This document shows positions 8,966-17,166 of a stretch of DNA of 64,000 bases, piece by piece. How positions within the stretch are numbered: position 1 is the first letter of the stretch; each line of letters begins with the position of its first letter. Source of the stretch: an uncultured Bacteroidales bacterium (GTDB lineage Bacteria; Bacteroidota; Bacteroidia; Bacteroidales; UBA932); assembly GCA_949294195.1 (NCBI GenBank), contig CASFGK010000008.1, positions 164,658-228,657 of the forward strand, written 5' to 3'. The position numbers were made by a program, and so were the translations under genes. Below the pieces are notes generated by a model that worked only from the letters and a program-made list of their open reading frames with translations, was not told the DNA's origin and searched no databases.

Positions 8966-9208
8966 TCAAGGCACAGGGTCATACCCGCTGCCTCCCCACG
9001 GATGACATCTGAGCAGCCTCCTTACTGTCAGATACAGTCCTTTTACCGGCCCGTGTTTCCGGAAGGCCTCCATTGCATACTGCGAACATGTCGGAGTAAA
9101 CCTGCATGAGGGAGTCTTGTACGGAGATATGCATACCTGATAGAAGCGTATCAGCATGATGAACGGGAATATGGACGCCCTTTTCAGGAATTCAGGCAGC
9201 CTTTTCAT
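8966..9208 (-). CDS. yidD: Membrane protein insertion efficiency factor YidD
   Basis: This 80-residue protein has the full YidD signature: an amphipathic N-terminal helix, then [21 protein letters not shown], and [12 protein letters not shown] at the C-terminus. YidD assists YidC-dependent insertion of inner-membrane proteins and lies on the cytoplasmic face. Its start overlaps the rnpA stop by 4 bp (ATGA), so the two are translationally coupled. The rnpA-yidD order is widely conserved in bacteria. Confidence 0.97.
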   Translation of the reverse strand: MKRLPEFLKRASIFPFIMLIRFYQVCISPYKTPSCRFTPTCSQYAMEAFRKHGPVKGLYLTVRRLLRCHPWGGSGYDPVP

Positions 9209-9564
9209 TTCTGAATCTTTTCAAGTATTTGTCCGACAAGAATATAAAGATCCTTGAAAGGAAGTGTTTCCTTGGTGTTGTATACAAACATCAGGTCTGT
9301 ACCTTCGCTGCATGTCAGCAGGTGTTTCTGGAGTCTGTAGCTTTCCCTCAGACGTCTCTTGAGCAGATTCCTCTTTACGGCCCTTTTGAATAGCCTCTTC
9401 GGCACAGAGACCATTATCCGGGTATAAGGAAGTCCGTTACCGGATCTGAAACAGTATTTCAGAGATCCGGCAACACCGAATTTGCCTTCTGCAAACAGCC
9501 TTGAAATGTCATTCCGGCCGTGCAGTCTTTCATCTTTTGACAGAGTATGTCGCAAGGGGCCCAT
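9205..9564 (-). CDS. rnpA: Ribonuclease P protein component (RnpA)
   Basis: This 119-residue basic protein is the RNase P protein subunit that helps the catalytic RNA mature tRNA 5' ends. The start [17 protein letters not shown] and the hallmark RNR-type helix [18 protein letters not shown] are present. The C-terminus DLMFVYN...PFKDLYILV completes the fold. Its start codon shares one base with the hemD stop codon, and its end overlaps yidD by 4 bp, so translation through the three genes is probably coupled. Confidence 0.96.
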   Translation of the reverse strand: MGPLRHTLSKDERLHGRNDISRLFAEGKFGVAGSLKYCFRSGNGLPYTRIMVSVPKRLFKRAVKRNLLKRRLRESYRLQKHLLTCSEGTDLMFVYNTKETLPFKDLYILVGQILEKIQK

Positions 9565-10307
9565 CAGCCCTTGTTGTTTTCAAGATAGATTTCAAGAGCC
9601 TTGGCTACTGACGGAGCTTCCGGAGTAGGGGCCGACACGGTGACTTTCAGTCCTGCTTCATCCATGGCCTTGAGCACGGACTTTCCGTATGCGACGAATC
9701 TGATGTCTCCCGGATTGAACTCCGGAAAGTTCTCGTAGAGGGATTTCACATCGGAAGGGTTGTAGAGCACGACCATATCGTATTTTGTGAAGTCCAGGCT
9801 TTTCAGGTCGCTGGAGACAGACTTTACAAACACGGCACTTTCGGACTTGAATCCGTTATCCTGAAATGCCTTGGCTATGTCATTCCCTGCAAGATCAGAG
9901 GTCGCTATCAGGAACATTTCGTCCTTGTGCTTGCTTCCGATAAGGGAAATCACGGAAGATGTGCTTCCGTCTCCGTAGAATATTTTCCTTTTCCTGTAAA
10001 CGATATGTTTCTGCAGATACATTGCTACCGCTTCAGTTGTACAGAAGTACTTCATCGTTTCCGGGATTTTCACCCTGAGCTCCTCGCACAGGCGGAAGAA
10101 GGCGTCTATGGTGGAACGTGCCGAGAACACTATTGCCGTATGGTCAAGTATGTTTATTCTCTGTGCCCTGAATTCTCTTGAAGAGAGCGGTTCTATGGTG
10201 AAAAAAGGAATGAAATCGAAGTTGACGCCGTATTTTTCAGCTATCGTGGTATACGGGGAGGCAGCTTTGGGCGGCTGCTGGGATATCAGAATATTCTTAA
10301 CAGTCAT
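9564..10307 (-). CDS. hemD: Uroporphyrinogen-III synthase (HemD)
   Basis: This 247-residue protein matches HemD, which cyclises hydroxymethylbilane with inversion of ring D in haem and sirohaem synthesis. The N-terminal KNILISQQPP, the central segment DHTAIVFSARSTIDAF and the late segment DMVVLYNPSDVKSL...FVAYGKSV follow the bilobed HemD pattern. HemD is poorly conserved in general, so the identification also leans on the Bacteroidales gene order DUF4271-hemD-rnpA-yidD, which is reproduced here. It is cytosolic. Confidence 0.92.
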   Translation of the reverse strand: MTVKNILISQQPPKAASPYTTIAEKYGVNFDFIPFFTIEPLSSREFRAQRINILDHTAIVFSARSTIDAFFRLCEELRVKIPETMKYFCTTEAVAMYLQKHIVYRKRKIFYGDGSTSSVISLIGSKHKDEMFLIATSDLAGNDIAKAFQDNGFKSESAVFVKSVSSDLKSLDFTKYDMVVLYNPSDVKSLYENFPEFNPGDIRFVAYGKSVLKAMDEAGLKVTVSAPTPEAPSVAKALEIYLENNKG

Positions 10308-10313
10308 GTCGTT

Positions 10314-11063
10314 TTATAAAACAAGTGCAGTTGCAACCAAAATACCTGTAGGTAAAAATTCCAGGGCGCAAAGATAGTAAATAGATGTGAATACGGAGCA
10401 GGAGTTGATAAAAATTTGTGTTTTGCGCAGCAGGAAGAGGCCGTAGGACAGTGCCGCTTCATAAAGCAGTATGTCTCTGGAAAGGTCTTCTCCGGCGCCT
10501 GTCGCCTTCAGTATGCCGGATGTTGCCAGCATGACCGCTGTCATGATTATGAAGAACGTCCGGAAGGAGTGTGTCGCCGCCGTGTAGATTCTGATGTTCA
10601 TTTTCCGGCCGCGGAATAACCGCGAAAAGAGTGCCCGGATCCCCAGATATACGGTGAATGCCGCTGTGACGCATAGAAAATAAAGTACGGGCGGAAGCGT
10701 CTGGAGCAGGGCCGGCCTGTATATGCCGTAGCTTGCCGCAAGGATGCAGAAAGGTACGGCGAGCGTGTAGAAAATACGGTCTCTGGCGATGCGTAGCATG
10801 ACGCTGTTCTCAAGATTGATGTTCTCTTTCCATCTGACTATGCATCCGGCAAAGGACGGTGTCAGGTTTATGAAAGATCTGATGTCGGCCAGACAGACAA
10901 GCGTGCATATTATGATCAGTACGGTCATCGGCACAGTTCCGGTAAGGGTTACCGCTTCGGCCTGACGGCCTGCATGGAGAAAGGGAATGAAGTCCCCGGA
11001 CAGGGGGGTCATCTCAAGTCTTCCTCCGGTAAAAGCACTGTCTATGGGCTGTATGTCGGTCAT
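10314..11063 (-). CDS. DUF4271 integral membrane protein
   Basis: This 249-residue protein has a non-hydrophobic N-terminal 50 residues and then about seven hydrophobic helices (for example VPMTVLIIICTLVCLA and LPPVLYFLCVTAAFTVYLG). It fits DUF4271, a membrane family largely confined to Bacteroidota and often next to hemD. Its function is unknown. It starts 1 bp after the SUI1-type gene and ends 6 bp before hemD, so it belongs to the same transcript. Confidence 0.8.
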   Translation of the reverse strand: MTDIQPIDSAFTGGRLEMTPLSGDFIPFLHAGRQAEAVTLTGTVPMTVLIIICTLVCLADIRSFINLTPSFAGCIVRWKENINLENSVMLRIARDRIFYTLAVPFCILAASYGIYRPALLQTLPPVLYFLCVTAAFTVYLGIRALFSRLFRGRKMNIRIYTAATHSFRTFFIIMTAVMLATSGILKATGAGEDLSRDILLYEAALSYGLFLLRKTQIFINSCSVFTSIYYLCALEFLPTGILVATALVL

Positions 11064-11064
11064 T

Positions 11065-11409
11065 TCAGTTTCCTCTTCTGGCTTTGTATCCCATGCTGTT
11101 AAGCAGGTCGGTGACTTTTTCCCTGAAATCCCCCTGTATGGTGATTTCTCCGTTTTTGGCTGTTCCTCCGACTCCGCACTTCACTTTCAGAGTCTTGCCC
11201 AAGGCGGCAAGGTCTTCGTCCGTTCCGACAAATCCTGTCACAAGTGTGACCTGTTTGCCGCCTCTGTTCCTTCGGTCGATTGCCACCAGAAGCTTCTGCC
11301 GCTCCGGAGGCAGGGTTTCTTCCTGTTCCAGGGGTTCTTCTTCATATCTGAAGTCGGGGTTTGTGGAATACACTACTCCGAGTCTCTTTTTCCAGTCGTT
11401 GTCTGCCAT
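11065..11409 (-). CDS. SUI1/YciH-family translation initiation factor
   Basis: This 114-residue protein has a charged, variable N-terminal half followed by the SUI1 (eIF1-like) domain. Key stretches are RRNRGGKQVTLVTGF, LGKTLKVKCGVGGTAKNGEI and IQGDFREKVTDLL. Bacterial YciH-type proteins bind the small ribosomal subunit and influence start-site fidelity. It is the first gene of the minus-strand run and has its own promoter (11429-11459). Confidence 0.93.
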   Translation of the reverse strand: MADNDWKKRLGVVYSTNPDFRYEEEPLEQEETLPPERQKLLVAIDRRNRGGKQVTLVTGFVGTDEDLAALGKTLKVKCGVGGTAKNGEITIQGDFREKVTDLLNSMGYKARRGN

Positions 11410-11428
11410 GTCCTTACATAAATTTCTG

Positions 11429-11459
11429 CAAAGATACTAAGAAGCCCCGGCACAGCAAA
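11429..11459 (-). promoter_or_regulatory. Minus-strand promoter for the SUI1-hemD-rnpA operon
   Basis: Read on the minus strand, TTTG (11459-11456) is followed after 19 bp by TATCTTTG (11436-11429). This is an exact Bacteroidales consensus pair, placed 20 bp before the start codon. Confidence 0.8.
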
Positions 11460-11485
11460 TAAATTTGCTCTGCTCTCGGCTTCTT
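11439..11485. repeat. Nested palindrome holding both -33 boxes of a divergent promoter pair
   Basis: AGCAAAT/ATTTGCT (11454-11460 and 11463-11469) is nested in AAGAAGCC/GGCTTCTT (11439-11446 and 11478-11485), all centred near 11462. The two oppositely facing TTTG elements lie in the inner arms and the two TATCTTTG boxes lie symmetrically outside. Confidence 0.75.
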
Positions 11486-11495
11486 CATATCTTTG
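11464..11495 (+). promoter_or_regulatory. Plus-strand promoter for the GT117-type gene
   Basis: TTTG (11464-11467) is followed after 20 bp by TATCTTTG (11488-11495), 25 bp before the ATG at 11521. Confidence 0.8.
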
Positions 11496-11520
11496 CCATT
11501 TTGTTGTACACACGAAAAAT

Positions 11521-14500
11521 ATGGATAATAGGAAATTCAATCTGTGGAGCAGAGTCACTGCTGCTGCGGTATTTGTAATCTCTGCTGTCACTTATCTTCT
11601 GACAATAGAGCCGTCCGCATCGTTCTGGGATTGCGGTGAATTTATAGCGTCTTCATATAGACTTGAGGTGGGCCATCCGCCTGGAAACCCTGTGTTCCAG
11701 CTGATTGCCAGATTCTTTACGATTTTTACGGATGGAGAGCACGCGGCGATAGCCGTCAATGCTATGAGTGCATTGTGTTCTGCCCTGACGATATTCCTCC
11801 TTTATCTCACCATTGTCTTTCTTGCAAAGAGAGCCGTCCGGCCTTCTGCTGACGGGACATATCCTGTTTCCCGTGCCATAGCCATATACGGGGCCGGTGC
11901 TGTGGGGGCCCTGGCATATTGCTTTTCCGACACGTTCTGGTTTTCTGCTGTCGAAGGCGAGGTCTATGCCATGTCATCTCTGTTTACTGCACTGGTTTTC
12001 TGGGCGATGACCAAATGGTACGAGCAGGCAGGCACGCCGTATGCCAACAGATGGATTGTCCTGATTTCGTTCCTGATGGGGCTGTCAATAGGAGTACATC
12101 TGCTGAATCTTCTGACCATTCCTTGCCTGGTGTTCCTGTTCTATTACAAAAAGAGGGAAGACGGGCACTATTCTTTCTGGGAGTACGTGAAGATTTTCCT
12201 CATTTCGTGCGTGATTCTGGCACTGGTGCTTTTCGGCATCATACCGTATCTGCCGAAACTGGCCGCATATACGGACCTGTTCTTCGTGAACAAGCTCGGC
12301 CTTCCTTTCAATTCCGGTGCAGTCGTATTCATGGTGCTCCTCCTAGCCCTGTGCTTCTGGGGCCTTTTCGCTACCATGAAAAGGGGAAAGGTGTTCTGGA
12401 ATACGGTCCTGCTGTGCTTCACGACGGTGGTCATCGGTTTTTCGGTCTTTTCCATAGTGATTATCCGCTCTTCCGTAAAGACTCCGACAAACGAGTACCA
12501 GCCTGACAATCCTTTCACCCTTATCAGGTATCTCTCCAGAGAGCAGTACGGTTCCACGCCTCTTCTGTACGGGCAGTATTTCGGCGCGCCGCTTGAAGCT
12601 ATCGACCAGTCAAAATACTGGACTCCGATGGGAGACAAGTATATCCATGCGGACGGACAGCCGGTTCCCGTGTATGTAAAGGAAGGCAAGATGCTTTTCC
12701 CGAGAATGTGGGCTACAAGTCCTGACGGACGTTACGAGGAATTCTACAATTCGTATATCAAGACAGGCAAGCCGGTCCCGGGTGCTGATTACAGAAAGCC
12801 GGCATTCGGGGACAACATGCGCTTCTTCTTCGACTATCAGCTCAACTGGATGTACTGGAGGTATTTCATGTGGAACTTCGCCGGAAGACAGAACGAGATA
12901 CACAGTCCGGCTCCGGGAGACATTTTCCTGGGGAACTGGGAGTCCGGAATCGGTTTTATTGACAAGGCCCGGCTCGGTGACCAAAGCAATGCTCCGTCAT
13001 ATCTGAAGGACAACAAAGGCAAGAACCACTACTATATGCTTCCTCTCCTGCTCGGTATCATAGGCATATTCTTCCAGTTTGCAAGGGACAAGCGGGGTTC
13101 GTGGCTTACTTTCCTGCTTTTCTTCATGACAGGCATTGCGATAGTGCTGTATCTTAACCAGCCTCCTTATCAGGTAAGGGAAAGGGATTATGCCTATGCG
13201 GGATCATTCTATGCCTTTTCGATATGGATAGGATTCGCTGTCCTGGCCATATACTCGTGGATAGAAGACCTGATTTCGTCCGGATACGCTTCATCCGCAG
13301 GCAATGCATCTCATTCTAAAGTATATGCGGCTGCGGCATCTGCGGTCTCTCTCCTGTGTCTCGGCGTACCTGCCCTCATGGCGCAGCAGAACTGGGACGA
13401 TCACGACAGAAGCCACAGGAAGACTGCTGTGGAGATGGCAAGGAATTATCTGAATTCAGTAGGGCCGAACGGTATTCTGGTCACTCACGGTGACAACGAT
13501 ACTTTCCCTCTGTGGTACGCCCAGGAGGTGGAAGGCGTAAGGCCTGACGTGAGGATATGCAATACATCCCTTCTCGGAACAGACTGGCATATTGACCAGA
13601 TGAAGTATGCGGTGAACGATTCCAGACCGCTTGACCTCAAGGTCGGACAGGAACAGTACCTGTACGGCACGAACGAGTGGCCTCCTATCTATGATACCAG
13701 GGATCAGGTCATTCCGCTTTCGGTAGTGATGGAAGTGTTCAGACATCCGGATGCCAAGCTTGTTCTGGAGAATGGAATGACTATGGACTACATAATGTCC
13801 AGAAAGTTCTCTATCCCCGTAAACAAGGAAAATGTCATCAGGTACGGAATCCTTGACGCCAAATATGCGGATATGATTCCGGATGAGATAGTACTTACCA
13901 TCCCGAAAGACAAGGACCGCATCACCAAGCCTGAGCTGTTCATGCTTGACCTCCTGTCCAACTATCAGTGGGACAGGCCAATCAATCTGCTGAGCATGGG
14001 CGGTGACATCAATATCGGCATGAAGGAATATCTGATGTATGAAGGTTTCTCCTACAAGTTTGTCCCTGTCAGGAACAAGATGAGCTCTACCGAAATAGGA
14101 TTTGCGGATCCGGAAGATCTTTACCACAAGATGAAAGAAGTCTTCAGCTGGGACGCCCTCAAGAGAACGGACTATTTTGTGGACTATCAGAACCTCTATA
14201 CATTCTGCGGAGTGCTGCCTCAGAGACTCATCTTCCTGAACGTTGCAAAGGAAATGGAAAAAGCCGGGTGGACCGAAAAGGCCGTCGAACTTCTGGATAT
14301 GTGTCAGGAATGCGTGCCTGAGGCCGATTATCCTCTGGATATCAGCTATCTCGGATTTTCCAACGAGTCTGTGGTCATATGGATTATAGAGGAATATCTG
14401 AAACTCGGTCAGATGGAAAAGGGCTGCGACATGGCGGCCAGAATGGCGGACAGGCTTCTTGTATCGTTCGATTTCTTCGCATCGTTCTATGAGTATGCTC

Positions 14501-14637
14501 CATCCGATATGGAAAGGAGCTGGCACTTTCTGAATCTGCTGAAGGAAGTGCTCTCGTTCTACGGGCAGAATGAACTGGCCGGAGATATAGGCAGCCGTCT
14601 GGATACGGTGATGAAGAAGTATACAGGCGAAGCCTAG
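11521..14637 (+). CDS. DUF2723 (GT117-type) polytopic membrane glycosyltransferase
   Basis: This is a 1038-residue protein. The N-terminal half has many membrane helices and the DUF2723 signature PSASFWDCGEFIASSYRLEV, with GHPPGNPVFQL after it. The acidic residues there resemble the luminal catalytic Asp/Glu of GT-C enzymes. More helices lie near residues 500-625, then a soluble C-terminal part with helical pairs that look TPR-like (EKAVELLDMCQEC and EKGCDMAARMADRLL). CAZy places DUF2723 proteins in GT117. Members are linked to lipid-donor glycosyl transfer onto exported proteins in Bacteroidota, but this role is inferred here. It has its own promoter and a strong terminator, so it is a single-gene unit. 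Confidence 0.85.
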   Translation: MDNRKFNLWSRVTAAAVFVISAVTYLLTIEPSASFWDCGEFIASSYRLEVGHPPGNPVFQLIARFFTIFTDGEHAAIAVNAMSALCSALTIFLLYLTIVFLAKRAVRPSADGTYPVSRAIAIYGAGAVGALAYCFSDTFWFSAVEGEVYAMSSLFTALVFWAMTKWYEQAGTPYANRWIVLISFLMGLSIGVHLLNLLTIPCLVFLFYYKKREDGHYSFWEYVKIFLISCVILALVLFGIIPYLPKLAAYTDLFFVNKLGLPFNSGAVVFMVLLLALCFWGLFATMKRGKVFWNTVLLCFTTVVIGFSVFSIVIIRSSVKTPTNEYQPDNPFTLIRYLSREQYGSTPLLYGQYFGAPLEAIDQSKYWTPMGDKYIHADGQPVPVYVKEGKMLFPRMWATSPDGRYEEFYNSYIKTGKPVPGADYRKPAFGDNMRFFFDYQLNWMYWRYFMWNFAGRQNEIHSPAPGDIFLGNWESGIGFIDKARLGDQSNAPSYLKDNKGKNHYYMLPLLLGIIGIFFQFARDKRGSWLTFLLFFMTGIAIVLYLNQPPYQVRERDYAYAGSFYAFSIWIGFAVLAIYSWIEDLISSGYASSAGNASHSKVYAAAASAVSLLCLGVPALMAQQNWDDHDRSHRKTAVEMARNYLNSVGPNGILVTHGDNDTFPLWYAQEVEGVRPDVRICNTSLLGTDWHIDQMKYAVNDSRPLDLKVGQEQYLYGTNEWPPIYDTRDQVIPLSVVMEVFRHPDAKLVLENGMTMDYIMSRKFSIPVNKENVIRYGILDAKYADMIPDEIVLTIPKDKDRITKPELFMLDLLSNYQWDRPINLLSMGGDINIGMKEYLMYEGFSYKFVPVRNKMSSTEIGFADPEDLYHKMKEVFSWDALKRTDYFVDYQNLYTFCGVLPQRLIFLNVAKEMEKAGWTEKAVELLDMCQECVPEADYPLDISYLGFSNESVVIWIIEEYLKLGQMEKGCDMAARMADRLLVSFDFFASFYEYAPSDMERSWHFLNLLKEVLSFYGQNELAGDIGSRLDTVMKKYTGEA

Positions 14638-14651
14638 TGGCGGAATTCAAG

Positions 14652-14696
14652 GATAGACAGAAGCGGGACCCCGAAAAGGTCCCGCTTCTGTCTATC
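14652..14696. terminator. 19-bp bidirectional hairpin terminator
   Basis: The arm 14652-14670 (GATAGACAG...GGGACC) is the exact complement of 14678-14696, with a 7-nt loop. It serves the plus-strand GT117-type gene and the convergent methyltransferase gene, whose stop codon (14692-14694) lies inside the right arm. Confidence 0.9.
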
Positions 14697-15651
14697 TGCT
14701 CATCCTGACAAATATGCTCAGAGGAAGGTTCTTTCCGAAACTGTCCCGGAGGACAAGTTCTCCGCAGTCTATGACCGTGCCCTCATGTGCGGTGCTTCCG
14801 CTTTCCGGAGCGGGTCCCATTCCGAAAGCCTGCCGTACTGTTGTTTCTCCCAATACTGCCGAATATCCGTTCGAGTAAAGGTTCAGGACCATATAGCTGT
14901 CCCTGGGAGCGAGGATGGATGCAACACATTTCAGGATGTCAAACAGGCATTCGTCCAGCTTCCATTTCTCTCCGTCCGGTCCGTGTCCGTAGGCGGGTGG
15001 ATCCAGGATTATACCTTGGTAGACATTGCCCCTTCTGGCTTCCCTTCTGGCGAATTTCAACGCATCCTCCACGACCCAGCGTATATTGTCAAGATGACTC
15101 AGCTCCATGTTTTCCCTGGCCCAGGTAACGACCTGGCGTACGGAATCCAGATGCGTCACATCTGCTCCGGCCGCCTTGGCTGCAAGTGATGCGGCTCCTG
15201 TATATGCGAAAAGGTTCAGGACTTTGGGGCCTGGCTTTCCCTCGGCGGCTGCCTTTTCTGAGAGAGCCTTGGTCTGGCGGTAGATATATTCCCAGTTGCT
15301 TGACTGCTCCGGAAACACGCCGACATGCTTGAAAGACGTAAGGCCGAGTCTCAGCCTGAAATCCAGGCCGGGCTGCGGAGAGGAGTATCTGATTGTCCAC
15401 TGGTCGTTCATCTTCTTCTTTTTCTCCCATGTGCCGCTGTCTTCTTTTCCGGCTTTCCCGAATCCGGCTCCTGTCCTGAATCTGGTATGTATCGCCCTGT
15501 CCCAGTCAGAGTCGCTCATGCTTTTGTCCCACAGGGCCTTCGGTTCCGGACGGGCCATGACATACTGCCCGAATCTTTCCAGCTTCTCGAAATTGCCGGA
15601 GTCTATCAGCTCATAGTCTTTCCAGAATTTTCCGGGGGATTCTATTGTCAT
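14692..15651 (-). CDS. Class I SAM-dependent methyltransferase, RlmI/RlmK-like
   Basis: This 319-residue protein has SAM-binding motif I as VLNLFAYTGAASLAA, the acidic motif VTHLDSVRQ and the catalytic IILDPPAYGHG. That last motif resembles the DPPxF/Y loop of RlmI/RlmK-type 23S rRNA cytosine/guanine methyltransferases (COG1092-like). The RlmI N-terminal PUA domain is absent. Instead there is a beta-rich region (TIRYSSPQPGLDFRLRLG) like that in the shorter Bacteroidota homologues. The likely role is rRNA base methylation in the cytosol, with the target unknown. It is convergent with the preceding gene and divergent from pgk. Confidence 0.8.
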   Translation of the reverse strand: MTIESPGKFWKDYELIDSGNFEKLERFGQYVMARPEPKALWDKSMSDSDWDRAIHTRFRTGAGFGKAGKEDSGTWEKKKKMNDQWTIRYSSPQPGLDFRLRLGLTSFKHVGVFPEQSSNWEYIYRQTKALSEKAAAEGKPGPKVLNLFAYTGAASLAAKAAGADVTHLDSVRQVVTWARENMELSHLDNIRWVVEDALKFARREARRGNVYQGIILDPPAYGHGPDGEKWKLDECLFDILKCVASILAPRDSYMVLNLYSNGYSAVLGETTVRQAFGMGPAPESGSTAHEGTVIDCGELVLRDSFGKNLPLSIFVRMSR

Positions 15652-15679
15652 ATCCTTATAGTGTTTGGTCTTGAAAGCG

Positions 15680-15687
15680 CAAAGATA
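15680..15687 (-). promoter_or_regulatory. -7 box for the methyltransferase gene
   Basis: Minus-strand TATCTTTG sits 28 bp before the start codon. I see no convincing TTTG at the normal distance. Confidence 0.6.
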
Positions 15688-15728
15688 ATGAATTTACAAT
15701 CAAGCGTCTTCATATTGAATATTTTTAG

Positions 15729-15736
15729 TAACTTTG
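15729..15736 (+). promoter_or_regulatory. -7 box for pgk
   Basis: TAACTTTG matches TAnnTTTG and lies 70 bp before the pgk ATG. The -33 element is not a clear match. Its position shows that an in-frame ATG at 15738 would fall at or before the transcript start. Confidence 0.65.
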
Positions 15737-15806
15737 CATGATGTGCCGCGAAAGCACGGACTGGGCCCGGCACAGGGAGAAAAGAAAACTTTTAATAACA
15801 TACATT

Positions 15807-17060
15807 ATGCAGCAGAGTATTGATACTTACGATTTTTCTGGCAAGAAAGCTCTTGTCAGAGTTGACTTCAACGTTCCTCTTAACGAGAAGTTCGAAATTA
15901 CAGATGATACCCGTATCAGGGCAGCTGTCCCTACACTCAAGAAGATTCTTGAGAAAGGCGGATCAGTCATCGTCATGTCTCATCTCGGCCGTCCGAAGGG
16001 AGTAACTGAGAAATTCTCTCTCAAGCATATCCTCGGCCGTGTCCAGGAGCTTCTCGGTGTCCCTGTAAAGTTTGCCGATGACTGCATGAAGGCAGACGAG
16101 CAGGTTGCTGCTCTCAAGCCGGGTGAAGTGCTCGTGCTTGAAAACCTCCGTTTCTACGCAGAAGAGGAGGGCAAGCCAAGAGGTCTTGCAGAGGATGTAA
16201 CGGACGAGGAGAAGAAAGCTGCCAAGGCTGCTGTGAAGGAGAGCCAGAAGAAATTCGTCGCGAAGCTCGCTTCATACGGTGACTGCTATGTAAACGACGC
16301 ATTCGGTACTGCGCACCGTGCACATGCTTCCACTGCGCTTATCGCCAAGTATTTCCCTGATGACAAGATGTTCGGCTACCTGATGGAAGGCGAAATCAAG
16401 GCACTTGAAAGAGTCGTGAACAACCCTGAGCGTCCTGTAACCGCCATCATCGGAGGAGCAAAGGTTTCATCAAAGATCGGAATCATCGAGCATCTTTTCG
16501 ATGTTGTCGACAACATGATCATCGGAGGCGGCATGGTCTACACTTTCATCAAGGCACAGGGCGGAAAGATCGGAAATTCACTCTGTGAGGATGACCAGCA
16601 GCAGCTTGCTCTCGACACACTGAAGAAGGCAGAAGAGAAAGGCGTGAAGCTGTACCTGTCAAAAGAAGTGGTTATCGCCGATGCATTTGCAGAAGGTGCA
16701 AATACCAAGATCTGCAGCAACTCGGAAATTCCTGACGGATGGGAGGGTGTCGATGCGGCTCCTAGCACACTTGCGGCATGGGAGGATGTCATCATGAAAT
16801 CGAAGACCATCCTTTGGAACGGCCCTGTCGGCGTATTTGAAATCCCTTCATTCGCAAAAGGAACCAACCGGGTGGCTGAAATGCTTGCAAAAGCTACAGA
16901 GAACGGTGCGTTTACCCTCATCGGCGGAGGCGATTCAGTGGCAGCTGTAACACAGATGGGTTACGCCAAGAAGGTAAGCTATGTTTCTACCGGCGGCGGT
17001 GCAATGCTCGAGTACCTTGAGGGCAAGGAGCTTCCAGGTATTGCGGCTATCCGTGAGTAA
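15807..17060 (+). CDS. pgk: Phosphoglycerate kinase
   Basis: This is a 417-residue glycolytic kinase that transfers phosphate from 1,3-bisphosphoglycerate to ADP. Key motifs are [11 protein letters not shown] and MSHLGRPKG (substrate site), then [10 protein letters not shown], and the C-terminal nucleotide motif GGGDSVAAV. The frame is open 23 codons upstream to 15738, but family length and the -7 box at 15729 place the start at ATG 15807. The codon choice looks strongly biased, as expected for a highly expressed gene. It is monocistronic and is closed by the long hairpin at 17101. Confidence 0.98.
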   Translation: MQQSIDTYDFSGKKALVRVDFNVPLNEKFEITDDTRIRAAVPTLKKILEKGGSVIVMSHLGRPKGVTEKFSLKHILGRVQELLGVPVKFADDCMKADEQVAALKPGEVLVLENLRFYAEEEGKPRGLAEDVTDEEKKAAKAAVKESQKKFVAKLASYGDCYVNDAFGTAHRAHASTALIAKYFPDDKMFGYLMEGEIKALERVVNNPERPVTAIIGGAKVSSKIGIIEHLFDVVDNMIIGGGMVYTFIKAQGGKIGNSLCEDDQQQLALDTLKKAEEKGVKLYLSKEVVIADAFAEGANTKICSNSEIPDGWEGVDAAPSTLAAWEDVIMKSKTILWNGPVGVFEIPSFAKGTNRVAEMLAKATENGAFTLIGGGDSVAAVTQMGYAKKVSYVSTGGGAMLEYLEGKELPGIAAIRE

Positions 17061-17100
17061 TCGCTGAACGGATTCCTGTACAGGCGGTTGCAGCCTGATG

Positions 17101-17153
17101 AAAAAAAGGAGGATGACATCCAAGTCTCAGACTTGATGTCATCCTCCTTTTTT
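17101..17153. terminator. Long bidirectional terminator between pgk and the DPP IV gene
   Basis: An A-run plus GGAGGATGACATC (from about 17102) pairs with GATGTCATCCTCC plus a T-run (to 17153). AAGTC/GACTT extends the stem around a 3-nt loop, with one unpaired base on the left arm. It serves both convergent genes. Confidence 0.9.
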
Positions 17154-17166
17154 CCATATGCGGGAA

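Noticed and set aside
13456-14526. Open frame of 356 codons on the minus strand
   Set aside because: It is antisense to the C-terminal part of the GT117-type gene and has no family signature.
15738-15806. 23-codon extension of pgk
   Set aside because: It would begin at or before the transcript start implied by the -7 box at 15729 and has no counterpart in the family.
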